Shown: one piece after another, positions 18,062-29,542 of the stretch
How the letters are laid out: each line of letters begins with the position of its first letter
Numbering within the stretch: the stretch's first letter is position 1
NCBI RefSeq assembly: GCF_000485595.1
Contig: NW_014577070.1
Coordinates: 850,894-914,893 of the forward strand
Source of the DNA: Priapulus caudatus
Lineage: Eukaryota; Priapulida; Priapulimorpha; Priapulimorphida; Priapulidae
Reading direction: 5' to 3'
Length of the DNA: 64,000 bases
The notes under the pieces: generated by a model
The model's input: the letters and a program-made list of their open reading frames with translations, nothing else
What the model was told of the DNA's origin: nothing
Database searches by the model: none
Made by a program: the position numbers and the translations under genes

Positions 18062-18410
18062 GTATGAGTAAATCATTGTTGGGACATCATTTATAGCATA
18101 CAAAAATCGAACAGAATTGCCATTAAACTATTGACATGTTAATATTTAATTGGCATCAACATGTAGTTATATGTTGGTTGGACTTTCATATGTTGGTTGG
18201 TTGGGCATTCAACGTTTTACTTTTATTACAACTACTAGAATTTATAACAGCAATGTAGATGGAAAATTCTTATTTTATTCAGCCACATGGTAATGACAAA
18301 TACTGGGTGATTAGTTTTCATATGTAGATTTCTTCCAATAAGCTAAGATATGCAAATATGCCATAAAAGAAACTTTGGCCCCCTGCCTAAGTTGAGAATT
18401 TTTCTCACAG
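18062..18410 (+). other. Intron before Ig domain 3
   Basis: 349 bp with a local atgttggttgg direct repeat near 18,172-18,202. No other feature. Confidence 0.5.
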
Positions 18411-18488
18411 ATGTTTGAGGCTCCGGAACTTACAAAGATTCCTGTTATCACAATCAAAGAGGGTGGGGAAGCACACTTTAAGACATAC
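18411..18488 (+). CDS. Ig domain 3, N-terminal half
   Basis: A 78-nt exon, phase 0 to 0, donor gtaagt: MFEAPELTKIPVITIKEGGE then AHFKTY. The B-strand Cys position is again Thr. Confidence 0.82.
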
Positions 18489-18676
18489 GTAAGTACTGGT
18501 GTAATCGTGTCTGCATCAGTAAGCATACAGGCACCGTCATTATTTCAGTAATGAAATCTTGCTTTGGAATGATCTATTCGGAACTAGTGTGTTATACATT
18601 CTTGTGCATGTGGTGTGATCAGGCTAGCAAATATATTGCATGTGCATTTATCATGATGCAATTTGTTTTACCATAG

Positions 18677-18881
18677 TTCACTGGCTATCCAGAACCAGTC
18701 ATTACATGGTATGCAGAAAGCTTCGAAATCATGCCTTCAAAGGACTTTGAGATCATCTTTGAGGACGATTACACAGAGCTAATCATCAACCATGTGTACA
18801 CTGATGATCAGGGCACTTACTATTGCAAGGCTTTCAATGAGGTTGGGGAAGCCACAGTATCAGCAACACTTATTGTGCCTA
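18677..18881 (+). CDS. Ig domain 3, C-terminal half
   Basis: A 205-nt exon, phase 0 to 1: FTGYPEPVITWY, then IINHVYTDDQGTYYCKAFNE, ending TLIVP. Good match to the I-set F-strand D-x-G-x-Y-x-C. Confidence 0.87.
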
Positions 18882-19129
18882 GTAAGTGTCACATATTAGT
18901 ACAAGAGTTCTTATTTTTCAACGCATTTTCAAACTTTAAGTATGCTCACAAGTATCCATAATTATTATTCAATCTTGTCATTTATGAATGAAAAAGTAAC
19001 CAGTACAATAATATATAAGTCAGAAAATTTCACTTATTCTTTAAATTTGTTTGTATGAACATCTAATAGCAAATCTGAATAATGTGTCTATGAACGTGCT
19101 CTGATGTTTTGTGTGTTTTGTCATTTTAG

Positions 19130-19210
19130 TTGAAGATTACATTGATGAATTGCCTGAAGAGTTGGCTCCAGAAGAGTTAACACTTAACCTGGAAGAACAG
19201 AAACTAGAAG
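19130..19210 (+). CDS. Acidic linker exon after Ig 3
   Basis: An 81-nt exon, phase 1 to 1: IEDYIDELPEELAPEELTLN then LEEQKLEG. Last clean exon before the Q array. Confidence 0.77.
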
Positions 19211-19968
19211 GTTTGGCATGATGCACTTCTTCAATTTGTCTATAGCATTTAATAGCCATTTGTTTCCAGCAGCTAGGCCTCAAGTGTTGATAAACAGGTG
19301 TCTCTCTTTTTTTACTCTTTTTGAAATATTACTTGCAAGGCATCAGGCACAGATATTAGGGGAAAGAGTATTTATTATACAGAATATGTAACGTATATGC
19401 AGGGATGTCCACGTATGCCTTTGATTTCATGCAGTCGTAAAAGCAAAAAAATCAGTACTTAGTAATCAAAAGTATTAGTTATTTTCATGACAAACTTAGG
19501 GCAATCTTTTCGTTGCAACGTGTGTTGCAACATGCTCACATGAATTGCATCAATAAAGGTTGGGATGCGTAGGACAGTTATAAAAGGCAATGGAAATATA
19601 TCAATTTAAATAGATAAGCAGTGTAAAATTAGGATATAAACAACAGTTTATATTTATATGATTACCAACACAAACAATTGATAGTAAAGTGGCTGAATTG
19701 CTGAGTGGAACCAAGGTAAACGATTTATAGTTTCCAATGAGCCACGATAATACTCATTAGGGATGTAAGATTGAAGGTAGGTGCAACTGAAACATTTGTG
19801 CATGCCCGCAGTCGTAAATAATACTCTTTAGCAACTGGTTCATTAGTCAGCCATGATGTCTCATTGGAGCATTGTCACTGTGCATGACATGCAAGGTGAC
19901 AATTACATGAGACATGTCTGGCAGCTATGAACTTGGAAGTAATTGCTCAAAGAGTGTTCTATTTACAG
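19211..19968 (+). other. Intron leading into the Q-exon array
   Basis: 758 bp. From about 19,680 it is homologous to Q-array introns, including the hairpin whose ATGAGACAT arm lies near 19,907-19,915, so the array unit begins inside this intron. Confidence 0.65.
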
Positions 19969-19977
19969 AAATAGAAA
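19969..19977 (+). CDS. Q exon stub cut off at an N
   Basis: Acceptor atttacag then nine exon bases (EIE frame) and an N at 19,978. The sequence then resumes in the intron that normally follows a Q exon, so about 270 bp of exon is missing at the join. Confidence 0.6.
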
Positions 19978-20583
19978 NAAGGCTACTATGTCCTTTACTG
20001 GTAAAATTTTACAGGTCGGGGGATGTTTTGCCAGAGTATATATCAACTTGTCAATTGCTTTTTACTACTACAATTTGCATTTCGGTATAGTTGTCACTTC
20101 ATCCCATTGATGAACTGGCTGGAAACCAGTATATCCACCGAGTTTCTAACAATACGCTTGCAGAACCAGAGAAGCTGTTGCCAATTTAAATAGATCGGCA
20201 GTTCAAAATTAAAAAAAATAATTGAACGTATTCATCATGGGAAATATGATAAGACATAATTAAGCAAAACAAATTACAGCTAGTACTAGTTGATTAGGAG
20301 AGTTGCCCCAGTGGTAAGGGAGTTAAATTTTCCAATAGAAAAATATAAGTCTCTTCTGCCCCCACTGCAACATTGGCACAGTAGCGTATAAATGAAATGT
20401 TCGCCTCCTGCGCCGCAGTTGTAGATAAACTCCTTAGCAACTTGGTTCAGTAGCCCTGGCCATGATATCTGCATTGGAGTGTTGTCACTGCTGCATGAAT
20501 GCACAGGTGACAATTAGATGGATATGTCTTGCAAGCCTCATGACATGGGAAGTGATTGCTCAAAAGAGTGTTGCTATTTACAG

Positions 20584-20878
20584 AAGCCAGAAATCACACG
20601 TGTAGAAAAGAAGAAAAAGAGAGAAGAAACGACAGCCAGGTACAAGAAGTTGTAGAAGGAACTTCCTCAACCCGAGGAAACACTGAAGAGCGTGGTTCTT
20701 GGGCAGGTTAAACCAGTTGAAGAGCGTACCAGAAGACGTCCTGAAGTGACTGAAGAAATAACTAAGAAATCATAATAAGTAACAGAAGAGGCAAACAGCT
20801 TCCTGAGGTCACTGCAGGAAGTCACTGAGGAATATCATCTCTGAACAAACAGTAAGAAGAGAAAACAGCTTCCAGAAG
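20584..20878 (+). pseudogene. Q exon copy 1, frame broken by indels
   Basis: Matches 25,846-26,127 with many indels; followed by the b-type intron (tacatatgtccttactgt). Confidence 0.55.
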
Positions 20879-21480
20879 CGTACATATGTCCTTACTGTAA
20901 ATTTTACAGGCGTTGGGAGTGTTTGTAGAGCTGATTATCACATGGCAAGGTTATTTAATACTACAATTTGCATTTGGCTATTCAGTTGTCACTATTCCGC
21001 ATTGATGAACATGGCTGAAACATGTATAATTCACCGAAGTTTCTAAAAACAGCTATAAGAACACAGAGAGCTTGTTGCAATTTAAATTAGATCGCGCAGC
21101 TTCAAAAATGAAAAAATAATGAACGTATTATCATGGACATGCATTACTTTAAGGCAAACAAATTAGCTATACTATTGCAGTGCGACAGAGTTGCCAGTCT
21201 GTAGAGAGAGGTTAATATTTGTCCAACTGAAACAATATAAGGTCTATTCTGCCACTGCAACATTGACGGTTATGGTATAAATGAAAATGTCTCGCTCATG
21301 CGCACGCGTTGCTAAGATAGTATACTCCTTTACAGCAAAACTGGTTCATTAGCCTGCCATGATGTCTCATTTGGATGTTGGTCACTGTGCATGACACTGC
21401 AACCGGTTACAATTAGCATAAGATATGCTCTGGCAGTATGAACATGGAAGTGATTGCTCAAAGAATGTTCTATTTTACAG

Positions 21481-21785
21481 TAGCAAAGAATTCACACCTG
21501 TAGAAAAGTCAAGAAAAAGAGATGAAACCGAAGCCAGTAGAAGAACTTGCCTCACACCTGAGGAAACCACTTGAAAGAATTGTATGTTCTTGAGGTAAGC
21601 CAGTCGAAGAGCGCACCAGAAGGAGGTTCCTGAAGTGACTGAAGAAGACCATAACTGAAGAAAATTGTAATAGTAACAGAAGAGGAAACAGTTTACTGAT
21701 GACGACGTATCACTGAGGAAGTAACTGCAACCAAATCATCTTTGAACAACCAACCGTTCAAGGAGCCGAACAACAGGTTCTGAAG
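21481..21785 (+). pseudogene. Q exon copy 2, frame broken by indels
   Basis: Start tagcaaagaattcac resembles the VAEIT start of 25,016; followed by the a-type intron (aatatgtccttacagaaaaac). Confidence 0.55.
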
Positions 21786-22380
21786 TAGAATATGTCCTTA
21801 CAGAAAAACATACGCATGCACTAGAATATTCTGAAATATATTATGCACATGAAAGAGCTCTTCACTACACGCTATGTGCAGCTGAGATATAATGTTTCAC
21901 CTCTACTGCGCTGAATTGCCAAGTGTATATATCAGGCATCATTAGAATAGGATAAAAACGAGGGAGCTTTATACAATTTAACTCGCTGTCGCGAAGTTTA
22001 ACTGAGCATATAATAAACGGTTTAGTCTTACACACAATCCTATTAATACCAAATAAATGAAACTCGAACTGACCGCTGTCAGCGCAGTGCTTGGCCCAAA
22101 GGTAAAATAACTACATTGTTTCAATTCAGCCTATATAAGACTTCTTTAGTCAGTATGATCTGAAAGGCTATAGCAGTAGTGGAAACATTTCGTCCATTTG
22201 CCCTGCAGTCGATAAATAATACTCTTTAAAGCTGCCTGTTCATTAGTCTGCCATAATGTGCTCTCATTGGAGTCGTTGTCACTGTGCATGACATCAGGGC
22301 GGCTGACAATAGACATGAGATATGCTCTGCAGCTATGAACATGAAGTTGATTGCCTCAAAGGAGGTGTTCTATGTTACAG

Positions 22381-22677
22381 AAGCAGAAGATCACACGTGA
22401 TAGCAAAAGAAGAAAAAGCAAGAGAAAACCCGAAAGCAGTAGAAAAGTTGGTAGAGAACTTCCTCAACCGAGGAAACTACCTGAAGAGTGCTGGTTCTTG
22501 AGGTTAAACCAGTTGAAGAGTAGCCGAGTCAGAGGTTCCTGAAGCGACTGAAGAAATAACTGGAAGGAAATCGCTAATCAATAACAGAAGAGGAAACAGT
22601 TCCTGCAGGCACTGAGGAACAGTCACTGAGGAAATCATCTGGAAACAACGAGTAGAAGCAGGAACAGGTTCAAGAAG
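22381..22677 (+). pseudogene. Q exon copy 3, frame broken by indels
   Basis: Noisy Q exon with b-type intron after its gtaaac donor. Confidence 0.55.
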
Positions 22678-23278
22678 GTAAACAATGTCCATTACTGTAT
22701 GATTTTACAGCGTCGGGGATGTTTTTGTAGAGTATTATATACATGGAATTGTTTTTACACTACAATTTGCATGTTGGTATAGTTGTCACTTTCCAGTTGC
22801 ATTTGAAACTGGGCTGAAACAGTATAAATTCACAAGTTCCTAAAACAGCTATAGAACAGAGAGCTGTGTGCCAAATTAAATAGATCGGCAGTTCAAAATG
22901 ATAAAAATAATGAACGTATTCAGTATGGACATGATTTATTAAGGGCAAACAAATGATAAGCTATACTAGTGAGCTAGCGAGAGTTGCTCCAGCTCAGTGA
23001 AGAGAGGTAAATTTCCAATGAAACGAATATAAGTCTCTTCTGCCAGCTTGCACCGTCAACTGTTTGATGCGGTAGGGTATAAATGAAAGCGCTCCTGCCG
23101 GCAGTTGTAGATAAATACTCTTATAGCAACTGTGTTCATTAGGCCTGCCCATGCATGTCTCATTGCAGTGTTGTTAATGTGCATGACATGCCAAGCCGTG
23201 CACAATTAGCATGACGATTATGTCTGGCAGCTATGAACATGGAAAGTGATTAGCCTCAAAGACGTGTTCTATTTACAG

Positions 23279-23560
23279 TAGCAGAAATCACACCTGCTTT
23301 AGAAAAGAAGAAAAAGCAAGAAGAAACCGAGCAGTAGAAGACTTCCTCAACCTGAGGAAATCACTTGAAGATGTTGTCTTGAGTGTTAAGCCAGTCGAAA
23401 GACCGGCTACCAGAAAGAGGTCCTGTAGTGAACGAAAAATAACTGCAAGAAATGTAATAGTAACCAAAGAGGAAAACGTTACTTGGAGGTACTGCAGGCA
23501 AGTAACTGCAGCAAATTCATCTTTGACAACCACATAGAGGAGGAACAGGCTTCCGTGAAG
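23279..23560 (+). pseudogene. Q exon copy 4, frame broken by indels
   Basis: Noisy Q exon beginning tagcagaaatcacac like 25,016, with a-type intron (gtaggaaatgtcc). Confidence 0.55.
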
Positions 23561-24155
23561 GTAGGAAATGTCCTAACTGAAAATTATTACATGACTGGTA
23601 ATCTGAAATACATTATAACATGGAAAGAGCTTTCACTAACATGATGTGCAGCTGATACAATTTTCACCTTATTACTGCGGCTGAATTGCCAACGTGTATA
23701 TATCAGGATCATAGAATAGCGTATAAAACGAGGGAGCTTTATCAATTTAACTCGTTCGCGACAGCTTTTAAAACTGAGCGACTATAAATACGTGTTTATT
23801 CTTTCACAATTATTAATACAAATTAAATATGGAAACTGAACTGACCGTGTAGGAGTGTTGCCCAAAGGTAAATAATAGCCAGTTTCCAAATCAGCCTATA
23901 TAAGACTCTTTAGTGATTCGTAGGATTGAAGGTAGTAGGTATAGCCTGCGAAACATTGTGTCCATGGCCCTGCCAGTCATACAATAATTACTCTTTAGAC
24001 AGCTGGTTCATTATTTCTTGCGCATGATTAGGTCTCATGTGGAGTGGTTGATCACGTGTGCATGAACATGCAAGGTGTACAATTACATGAAGACATTTCT
24101 GGCAGCTATGAACAGTTGGAAGCCGACTTGCCTCAAAGAGTGTATCTATTTACAG

Positions 24156-24447
24156 AAAGAGAAATGTACACCGCCTGTTGGAAAAAGAAGAAAAAGAAGA
24201 AGAAACGAAGCCAGTACAGGAAGTCTGTAGGAAGAACTTCCAGCACCAGAGGAAACCACTGAAGGGTTCCTTTTGAGCTTAAACCAGTTGAAGAGGTACC
24301 GAAGAGGTCCTGAACGTGACTGAAGAAATAACTGAAGGAATCATAATAATAACAGAAGAGCGAAACAGTCTCCGAGGTGCACTGAGGAACGTCACTGAGG
24401 AAATCATCTTTTGCAACAACCAGTAGAAGAGGAACAGGTTCCAGAAG
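24156..24447 (+). pseudogene. Q exon copy 5, frame broken by indels
   Basis: Noisy Q exon with b-type intron; the donor reads ggctac rather than ggtac. Confidence 0.55.
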
Positions 24448-24902
24448 GCTACATTATGCTCCTTTACTGCCTAAAATTTTACAGCGTTGGGATGCTTTTG
24501 TAGAGTATTATCACATCGGCCAAGTGTTTTTACCCCTACAATTTGCATTTTGGTATTAGTTGTCACTTTCCCTGAGGAACGGCTGAAACAGTATAGATTC
24601 ACGAGGCTTCTAAAAACAAGCTAGGGAAGAACCAGAGAGCTGTTGCAATTTAAATAGATCGGCAGTTTCAAAAAATGAAAAAATAATGAACGTATTCATA
24701 TGAATATGATTATTAAGGCAAACAAATTAAGCTATACTAGTTGAGTAGGAGAGTTGCCCCAGTGTAAGGGAGTTAAATTTTCCAATGAAACAATATAAGT
24801 CTCTTCTGCACTGCAACATTGACGGTAGGTATAAATGAAATGTTTGCTCCTGCGGCAGTTGTAGATAATACTCTTTAGCAACTGGTTCATTAGCCTGCCA
24901 TG

Positions 24903-24962
24903 ATGCCTCATTGGAGTGTTGTCACTGTGCATGACATGCAAGGTGACAATTACATGAGACAT
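24903..24962 (+). promoter_or_regulatory. Q-array hairpin, copy before 25,016
   Basis: Same stems as 25,733-25,792, but one outer pair is a C-A mismatch (ATGCCTCAT). Ends 53 nt before the acceptor. Confidence 0.6.
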
Positions 24963-25015
24963 TTCTGGCAGCTATGAACGTGGAAGTGATTGCTCAAAGA
25001 GTGTTCTATTTACAG

Positions 25016-25297
25016 TAGCAGAAATCACACGTGTAGAAAAGAAGAAAAAGAAGAAGAAACCGAAGCCAGTAGTAGAAGTTGTAGAAGAACTTTCTCAACC
25101 TGAGGAAACCACTGAAGATGTTGTTCTTGAGGTTAAGCCAGTCAAAGAGATACCAGAAGAGGTTCTTGAAGTGACTGAAGAAATAACCGAAGAAATTGTA
25201 ATAGTAACAGAAGAGGAAACAGTTACTGAGGTTACTGAGGAAGTAACTGAGCAAATCATCTTCGAACAACCAATAGAAGAGGAACAGTTTCCTGAAG
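25016..25297 (+). CDS. Q exon (282 nt)
   Basis: 94 codons, phase 1 to 1. VAEITRVEKKKKKKKPKPVV, then acidic modules EELSQPEETTED, VLEVTEEITEEIVIVTEEE and FEQPIEEEQFPEG. First clean Q exon; followed by the a-type intron. Confidence 0.83.
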
Positions 25298-25732
25298 GTA
25301 GAAATGTCCTTACAGAAAAACATTACATATGACTAGTATTCTGAAATATATTTTGACATGGAAAGAACTTTCACTAACGCTATGTGCAGCTGATATAATT
25401 TTCACCTTTACTGCACTGAATTGCAAGTGTATATATCAGGATTCATAGTATAGGTATAAAAACGAGGGAGCTTTATAAATTTAACTTGTTCGGAAGTTTA
25501 AACTGAGGATATAATAAACATGTTTATCTTTACACAATTATTAATACAAATAAATAAAATTGAACTGACCGTGTAGGAGTGTTGCCCGAACGTAAGATAA
25601 TAGCAGTTTCCAATCAGCCTATATAAGACTCTTTAGTGATGTAGGATTGAAGGTAGGTATAGCTGGAACATTTGTCCATGCCCTGCAGTCATAAATAATA
25701 CTCTTTAGAAGCTGGTTCATTAGTCTGCCATG

Positions 25733-25792
25733 ATGTCTCATTGGAGTGTTGTCACTGTGCATGACATGCAAGGTGACAATTACATGAGACAT
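25733..25792 (+). promoter_or_regulatory. Q-array hairpin, reference copy
   Basis: Outer stem 25,733-25,741 with 25,784-25,792 (9 bp). Middle stem 25,749-25,755 with 25,773-25,779 (7 bp plus a flanking G-U). Apical TGCAT/ATGCA 25,758-25,762 with 25,766-25,770. Ends exactly 53 nt before the acceptor AG of the Q exon at 25,846. Confidence 0.7.
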
Positions 25793-25845
25793 GTCTGTCA
25801 GCTATGAACGTGGAAGTGATTGCTCAAAGAGTGTTCTATTTACAG

Positions 25846-26127
25846 AAGCAGAAATCACACCTGTAGAAAAGAAGAAAAAGAAGAAGAAACCGAAGCCAGT
25901 AGAAGAAGTTGTAGAAGAACTTCCTCAACCCGAGGAAACCACTGAAGAGGTGGTTCTTGAGGTTAAACCAGTTGAAGAGGTACCAGAAGAGGTTCCTGAA
26001 GTGACTGAAGAAATAACTGAAGAAATCGTAATAATAACAGAAGAGGAAACAGTTCCTGAGGTCACTGAGGAAGTCACTGAGGAAATCATCTTTGAACAAC
26101 CAGTAGAAGAGGAACAGGTTCCAGAAG
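25846..26127 (+). CDS. Q exon (282 nt)
   Basis: EAEITPVEKKKKKKKPKPVE, EELPQPEETTEE, VPEEVPEVTEEITEEIVIIT, FEQPVEEEQVPEG. Phase 1 to 1; followed by the b-type intron. Confidence 0.84.
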
Positions 26128-26559
26128 GTACATATGTCCTTACTGTGCAATTTTACAGCGTCTGTGTGTTTTGCAGAGTATTATCACATGGCAATTGTTT
26201 TTACTACTACAATTTGCATTTGGTATAGTTGTCACTTTCCCATTGATGAACTGGCTGAGACAGTATAATTCACGAGTTCTAAAACAGCTATAAGAACCAG
26301 AGAACTGTTGCAATTTAAATAGATCAGCAGTTCAAAATGAGAAAATAATGAACGTGTTCATATGGATATCATTATTAAGACAAACAAATACTATACTAGT
26401 TTAGTGGGAGAGTTGCTCCATGGTAAGGGAGTTAAATTTTCCAATGAGACAATATAAGTCTTCTGCACTGCAACATTGACGGTAGGTATAAATGAAATGT
26501 TCGCTCCTGCGGCAGTCGTAAATTATACACTTTAGCAGCTGGTTCATTAGTCTGCCATG

Positions 26560-26619
26560 ATGTCTCATTGGAGCGTTGTCACTGTGCATGACATGCAAGG
26601 TGACAATTACATGAGACAT
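26560..26619 (+). promoter_or_regulatory. Q-array hairpin before 26,673
   Basis: Stems as in the reference copy; 53 nt from hairpin end to acceptor AG. Confidence 0.65.
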
Positions 26620-26672
26620 TTCTGGCAGCTATGAACGTGGAAGTGATTGCTCAAAGAGTGTTCTATTTACAG

Positions 26673-26942
26673 AAATAGAAATCACACCTGTAGAAAAGAA
26701 GAAAAAGAAGAAGAAACCGAAGCCAGTAGAAGAAGTTGTAGAAGAACTTCCTCAACCTGAAGAAACCACTGAAGAGGTTGTTCTTGAAGTTAAACCAGTT
26801 GAAGAGGTTCCCGAAGTGACTGAAGAAATAACTGAAGAAATTGTAATAGTAACAGAAGAGGAAGTAGTTACTGAGGTCACTGAGGAAGTAACTGAGGAAA
26901 TCATCTTCGAACAACCAGTAGAAGAGGAACAGGTTCCAGAAG
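26673..26942 (+). CDS. Q exon (270 nt)
   Basis: 90 codons, phase 1 to 1: EIEITPVEKKKKKKKPKPVE, with one VPEE tetrapeptide fewer than the 282-nt form. a-type intron follows. Confidence 0.84.
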
Positions 26943-27376
26943 GTAGATGTTTCCTTACTGAAAAATATTACATGACTGGTAATCTGAAATATATTATGAC
27001 ATGGAAAGAGCTTTCACTAACACGATGTGCAGGTGATATAATTTTCACTGTTACTGCACTGAATTGCAAGTGTATATTTTACGATTCATAGAACAGGTAT
27101 AAAAAGCAAGGGAGCTTTATCAATTTAACTGGATCAGCAGTTTAAAATGAGGATATAATAAACGTGTTTATATTTACACAATTGTTAATATAAACAAATG
27201 AAACTCAACTGACCGTGTAGGAGTGTTGCCCCAATGTAAGATAAGAGCAGTTTCCAATGAGCATATATAAGACTCATTAGTGGCGTAGGATTGAAGGTAG
27301 GTATTACTGGAACATTTGTGCATGTTCTGCAGTAGTAAATAATACTCTTTAGCAGCTGGTTCATTAGTCTGCCATG

Positions 27377-27436
27377 ATGTCTCATTGGAGTGTTGTCACT
27401 GTGCATGACATGCAAGCTGACAATTATATGAGACAT
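27377..27436 (+). promoter_or_regulatory. Q-array hairpin before 27,490
   Basis: Outer stem intact; the middle stem loses its last pair (GTGACAA to CTGACAA). 53-nt spacing kept. Confidence 0.6.
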
Positions 27437-27489
27437 ATCTGGCAGGTATGAACTTGGAAGTGATTGCTCAAAGAGTGTTCTATTTACAG

Positions 27490-27771
27490 AAATAGAAATC
27501 ACACCTGTAGAAAAGAAGAAAAAGAAGAAGAAACCGAAGCCAGTAGAAGAAGTTGTAGAAGAACTTCCTCAACCTGAGGAAACCACTGAAGAGGTGGTTC
27601 TTGAGGTTAAACCAGTTGAAGAGGTACCAGAAGAGGTTCCTGAAGTGACTGAAGAAATAACTGAAGAAATCGTAATAATAACAGAAGAGGAAACAGTTCG
27701 TGAGGTCACTGAGGAAGTCACTGAGGAAATCATCTTTGAACAACCAGTAGAAGAGGAACAGGTTCCAGAAG
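27490..27771 (+). CDS. Q exon (282 nt)
   Basis: Nearly identical to 25,846-26,127 (one visible difference ETVREVTEE versus ETVPEVTEE, and EIE instead of EAE at the start). b-type intron. Confidence 0.84.
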
Positions 27772-28195
27772 GTACATATGTCCTTACTGTGAAATTTTAC
27801 AGCGTCTGGGTGTTTTGCAGAGTATTATCACATGGCAAATTTTTTTACTACTATTTGCATTTGGTGACAACTTTCCCATTGATGAACTGGCTGAAACAGT
27901 ATAATTCACGAGTTCTAAAACAGCTATAAGAACCAGAGAACTGTTGCAATTTAAATAGATCAGCAGTTCAAAATGAAAAAATAACGAACGTGTTCATATG
28001 GATATCATTATTAAGACAAACAAATACTATACTAGTTTAGTGGGAGAGTTGCTCCATGGTAAGGGAGTTAAATTTTCCAATGAGACAATTTAAGTCTTCT
28101 GCACTGCAACATTGACGGTAGGTATAAATGAAATGTTCGCTCCTGCGGCAGTCGTAAATAATACTCTTTAGCAGCTGGTTCATTAGTCTGCCATG

Positions 28196-28259
28196 ATGTC
28201 TCATTGGAGCGTTGTCACTGTGCATGACATGCAAGGTGACAATTAATTACATGAGACAT
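28196..28259 (+). promoter_or_regulatory. Q-array hairpin before 28,313
   Basis: Same stems with a 4-nt (aatt) duplication in the 3' internal loop; stems and the 53-nt distance are preserved. Confidence 0.62.
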
Positions 28260-28312
28260 GTCTGGCAGCTATGAACATGGAAGTGCTTGCTCAAAGAGTG
28301 TTCTATTTACAG

Positions 28313-28582
28313 AAATAGAAATCACACGTGTAGAAAAGAAGAAAAAGAAGAAGAAACCGAAGCCAGTAGCAGAAGTTGTAGAAGAACTTCCTCAACCCGA
28401 GGAAACCACTGAAGAGGTTGTTCTTGAAGTTAAACCAGTTGAAGAGGTTCCCGAAGTGACTGAAGAGTTAACTGAAGAAATTGTAATAGTAACAGAAGAG
28501 GAAGTAGTTACTGAGGTCACTGAGGAAGTAACTGGGGAAATCATCTTCGAACACCCAGTAGAAGAGGAACAGGTTCCAGAAG
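28313..28582 (+). CDS. Q exon (270 nt)
   Basis: EIEITRVEKKKKKKKPKPVA; tail VTGEIIFEHPVEEEQVPEG. Phase 1 to 1. The downstream intron is not of the a or b type, so this is the end of the regular dimer array. Confidence 0.83.
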
Positions 28583-29011
28583 GTAGATGTCTTAACCTGA
28601 AATTAATACAACATTATAATTGTCAAAAATGTCTTTCTGGTAAGGTGCAATTCACTTATAGGATATAAATCCACTTTATATGTCATATTCATTGTGGTGC
28701 TATACAACTACACATTTTAAGAGTCATAGGACACATCTAAAAACAAAATGGAGATATGTGGTTCAAATTTGTAACTAAATTGAAATTAAAAGCGCATATC
28801 ATCTTAGTACTATGCTTACTACAAAAACCACTTAGTGCACCTAAGCAATCAGAATAAGACAAATGTATGATGGTAAGTGAAATTATTTGTTCAATAAATT
28901 GCTACGTTGGGATATTTGCAATATACCATTGATGGTAAGTATTTGTGAACGTTTCTTCATGCCTGAGTCAGAAATAGTGCTCCATAGCTGCTTGTTCATG
29001 AGTCTGTCATT

Positions 29012-29071
29012 ACGTCTCATCAGAACATTGTCTCAATTCAAAATGTTTAGTGAGACAATGTGATAAGACGT
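29012..29071 (+). promoter_or_regulatory. Variant Q-array hairpin (extra copy)
   Basis: Inner stem 29,025-29,035 with 29,051-29,061 (11 bp perfect). Outer ACGTCT 29,012-29,017 with AGACGT 29,066-29,071, and ATC/GAT between. It is not followed at 53 nt by an acceptor, unlike the other copies. Confidence 0.65.
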
Positions 29072-29147
29072 GTCTAACAGCTATGAACTTACTAACTACT
29101 TACTGCTAAATAATACTCTTTAGCAGCTGGTTCATTAGTCAGCCATG

Positions 29148-29207
29148 ATGTCTCATCGGAGCATTGTCACTGTGCATGACATGCAAGCTGACAATTACAT
29201 GAGACAT
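29148..29207 (+). promoter_or_regulatory. Q-array hairpin before 29,261
   Basis: Outer 9-bp stem and six pairs of the middle stem retained; ends 53 nt before the acceptor AG. Confidence 0.62.
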
Positions 29208-29260
29208 CTCTGGCAGCTATGAACTTGGAAGTGGTTGCTCATAGAGTGTTCTATTTACAG

Positions 29261-29542
29261 AAATAGAAATCAAACCCGTAGAAAAGAAGAAAAAGAAGAA
29301 GAAACCGAAGCCAGTAGAAGAAGTTGTAGAAGAACTTCCTCAACCTGAGGAAACCACTGAAGAGGTGGTTATTGAGGTTAAACCAGTCGAAGAGGTACCA
29401 GAAGAGGTTCTTGAAGTGACTGAAGAGATAACTGAGGATGTCTTAATAGTAACAGAAGAAGAAGCCGTTGCTGAGGTTATTGAGGAAGTAACTGAGGAAA
29501 TCATCTTCGAACAGCCTGTCGAAGAGGAACAGGTTCCAGAAG
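29261..29542 (+). CDS. Q exon (282 nt)
   Basis: EIEIKPVEKKKKKKKPKPVE; body diverged (VLEVTEEITEDVLIVTEEEA). Phase 1 to 1, donor gtaaag. Confidence 0.83.

Larger units (their letters stand above)
19979..24700 (+). other. Error-rich gap-fill tract across the Q array
   Basis: About 4.7 kb containing five Q-exon units that align along their whole length to clean units at 24.7-28.6 kb but with dense one-base indels in exons and introns. Quality improves gradually near 24,700. The unit order alternates in the same two-type pattern as the clean part. Confidence 0.8.
28583..29260 (+). other. Intron with two hairpins in tandem
   Basis: 678 bp. Contains the variant hairpin 29,012-29,071 and then the standard hairpin 29,148-29,207, produced by a local duplication of the ctctttagcagctggttcat..gtct segment. 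Rest unremarkable. Confidence 0.6.
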
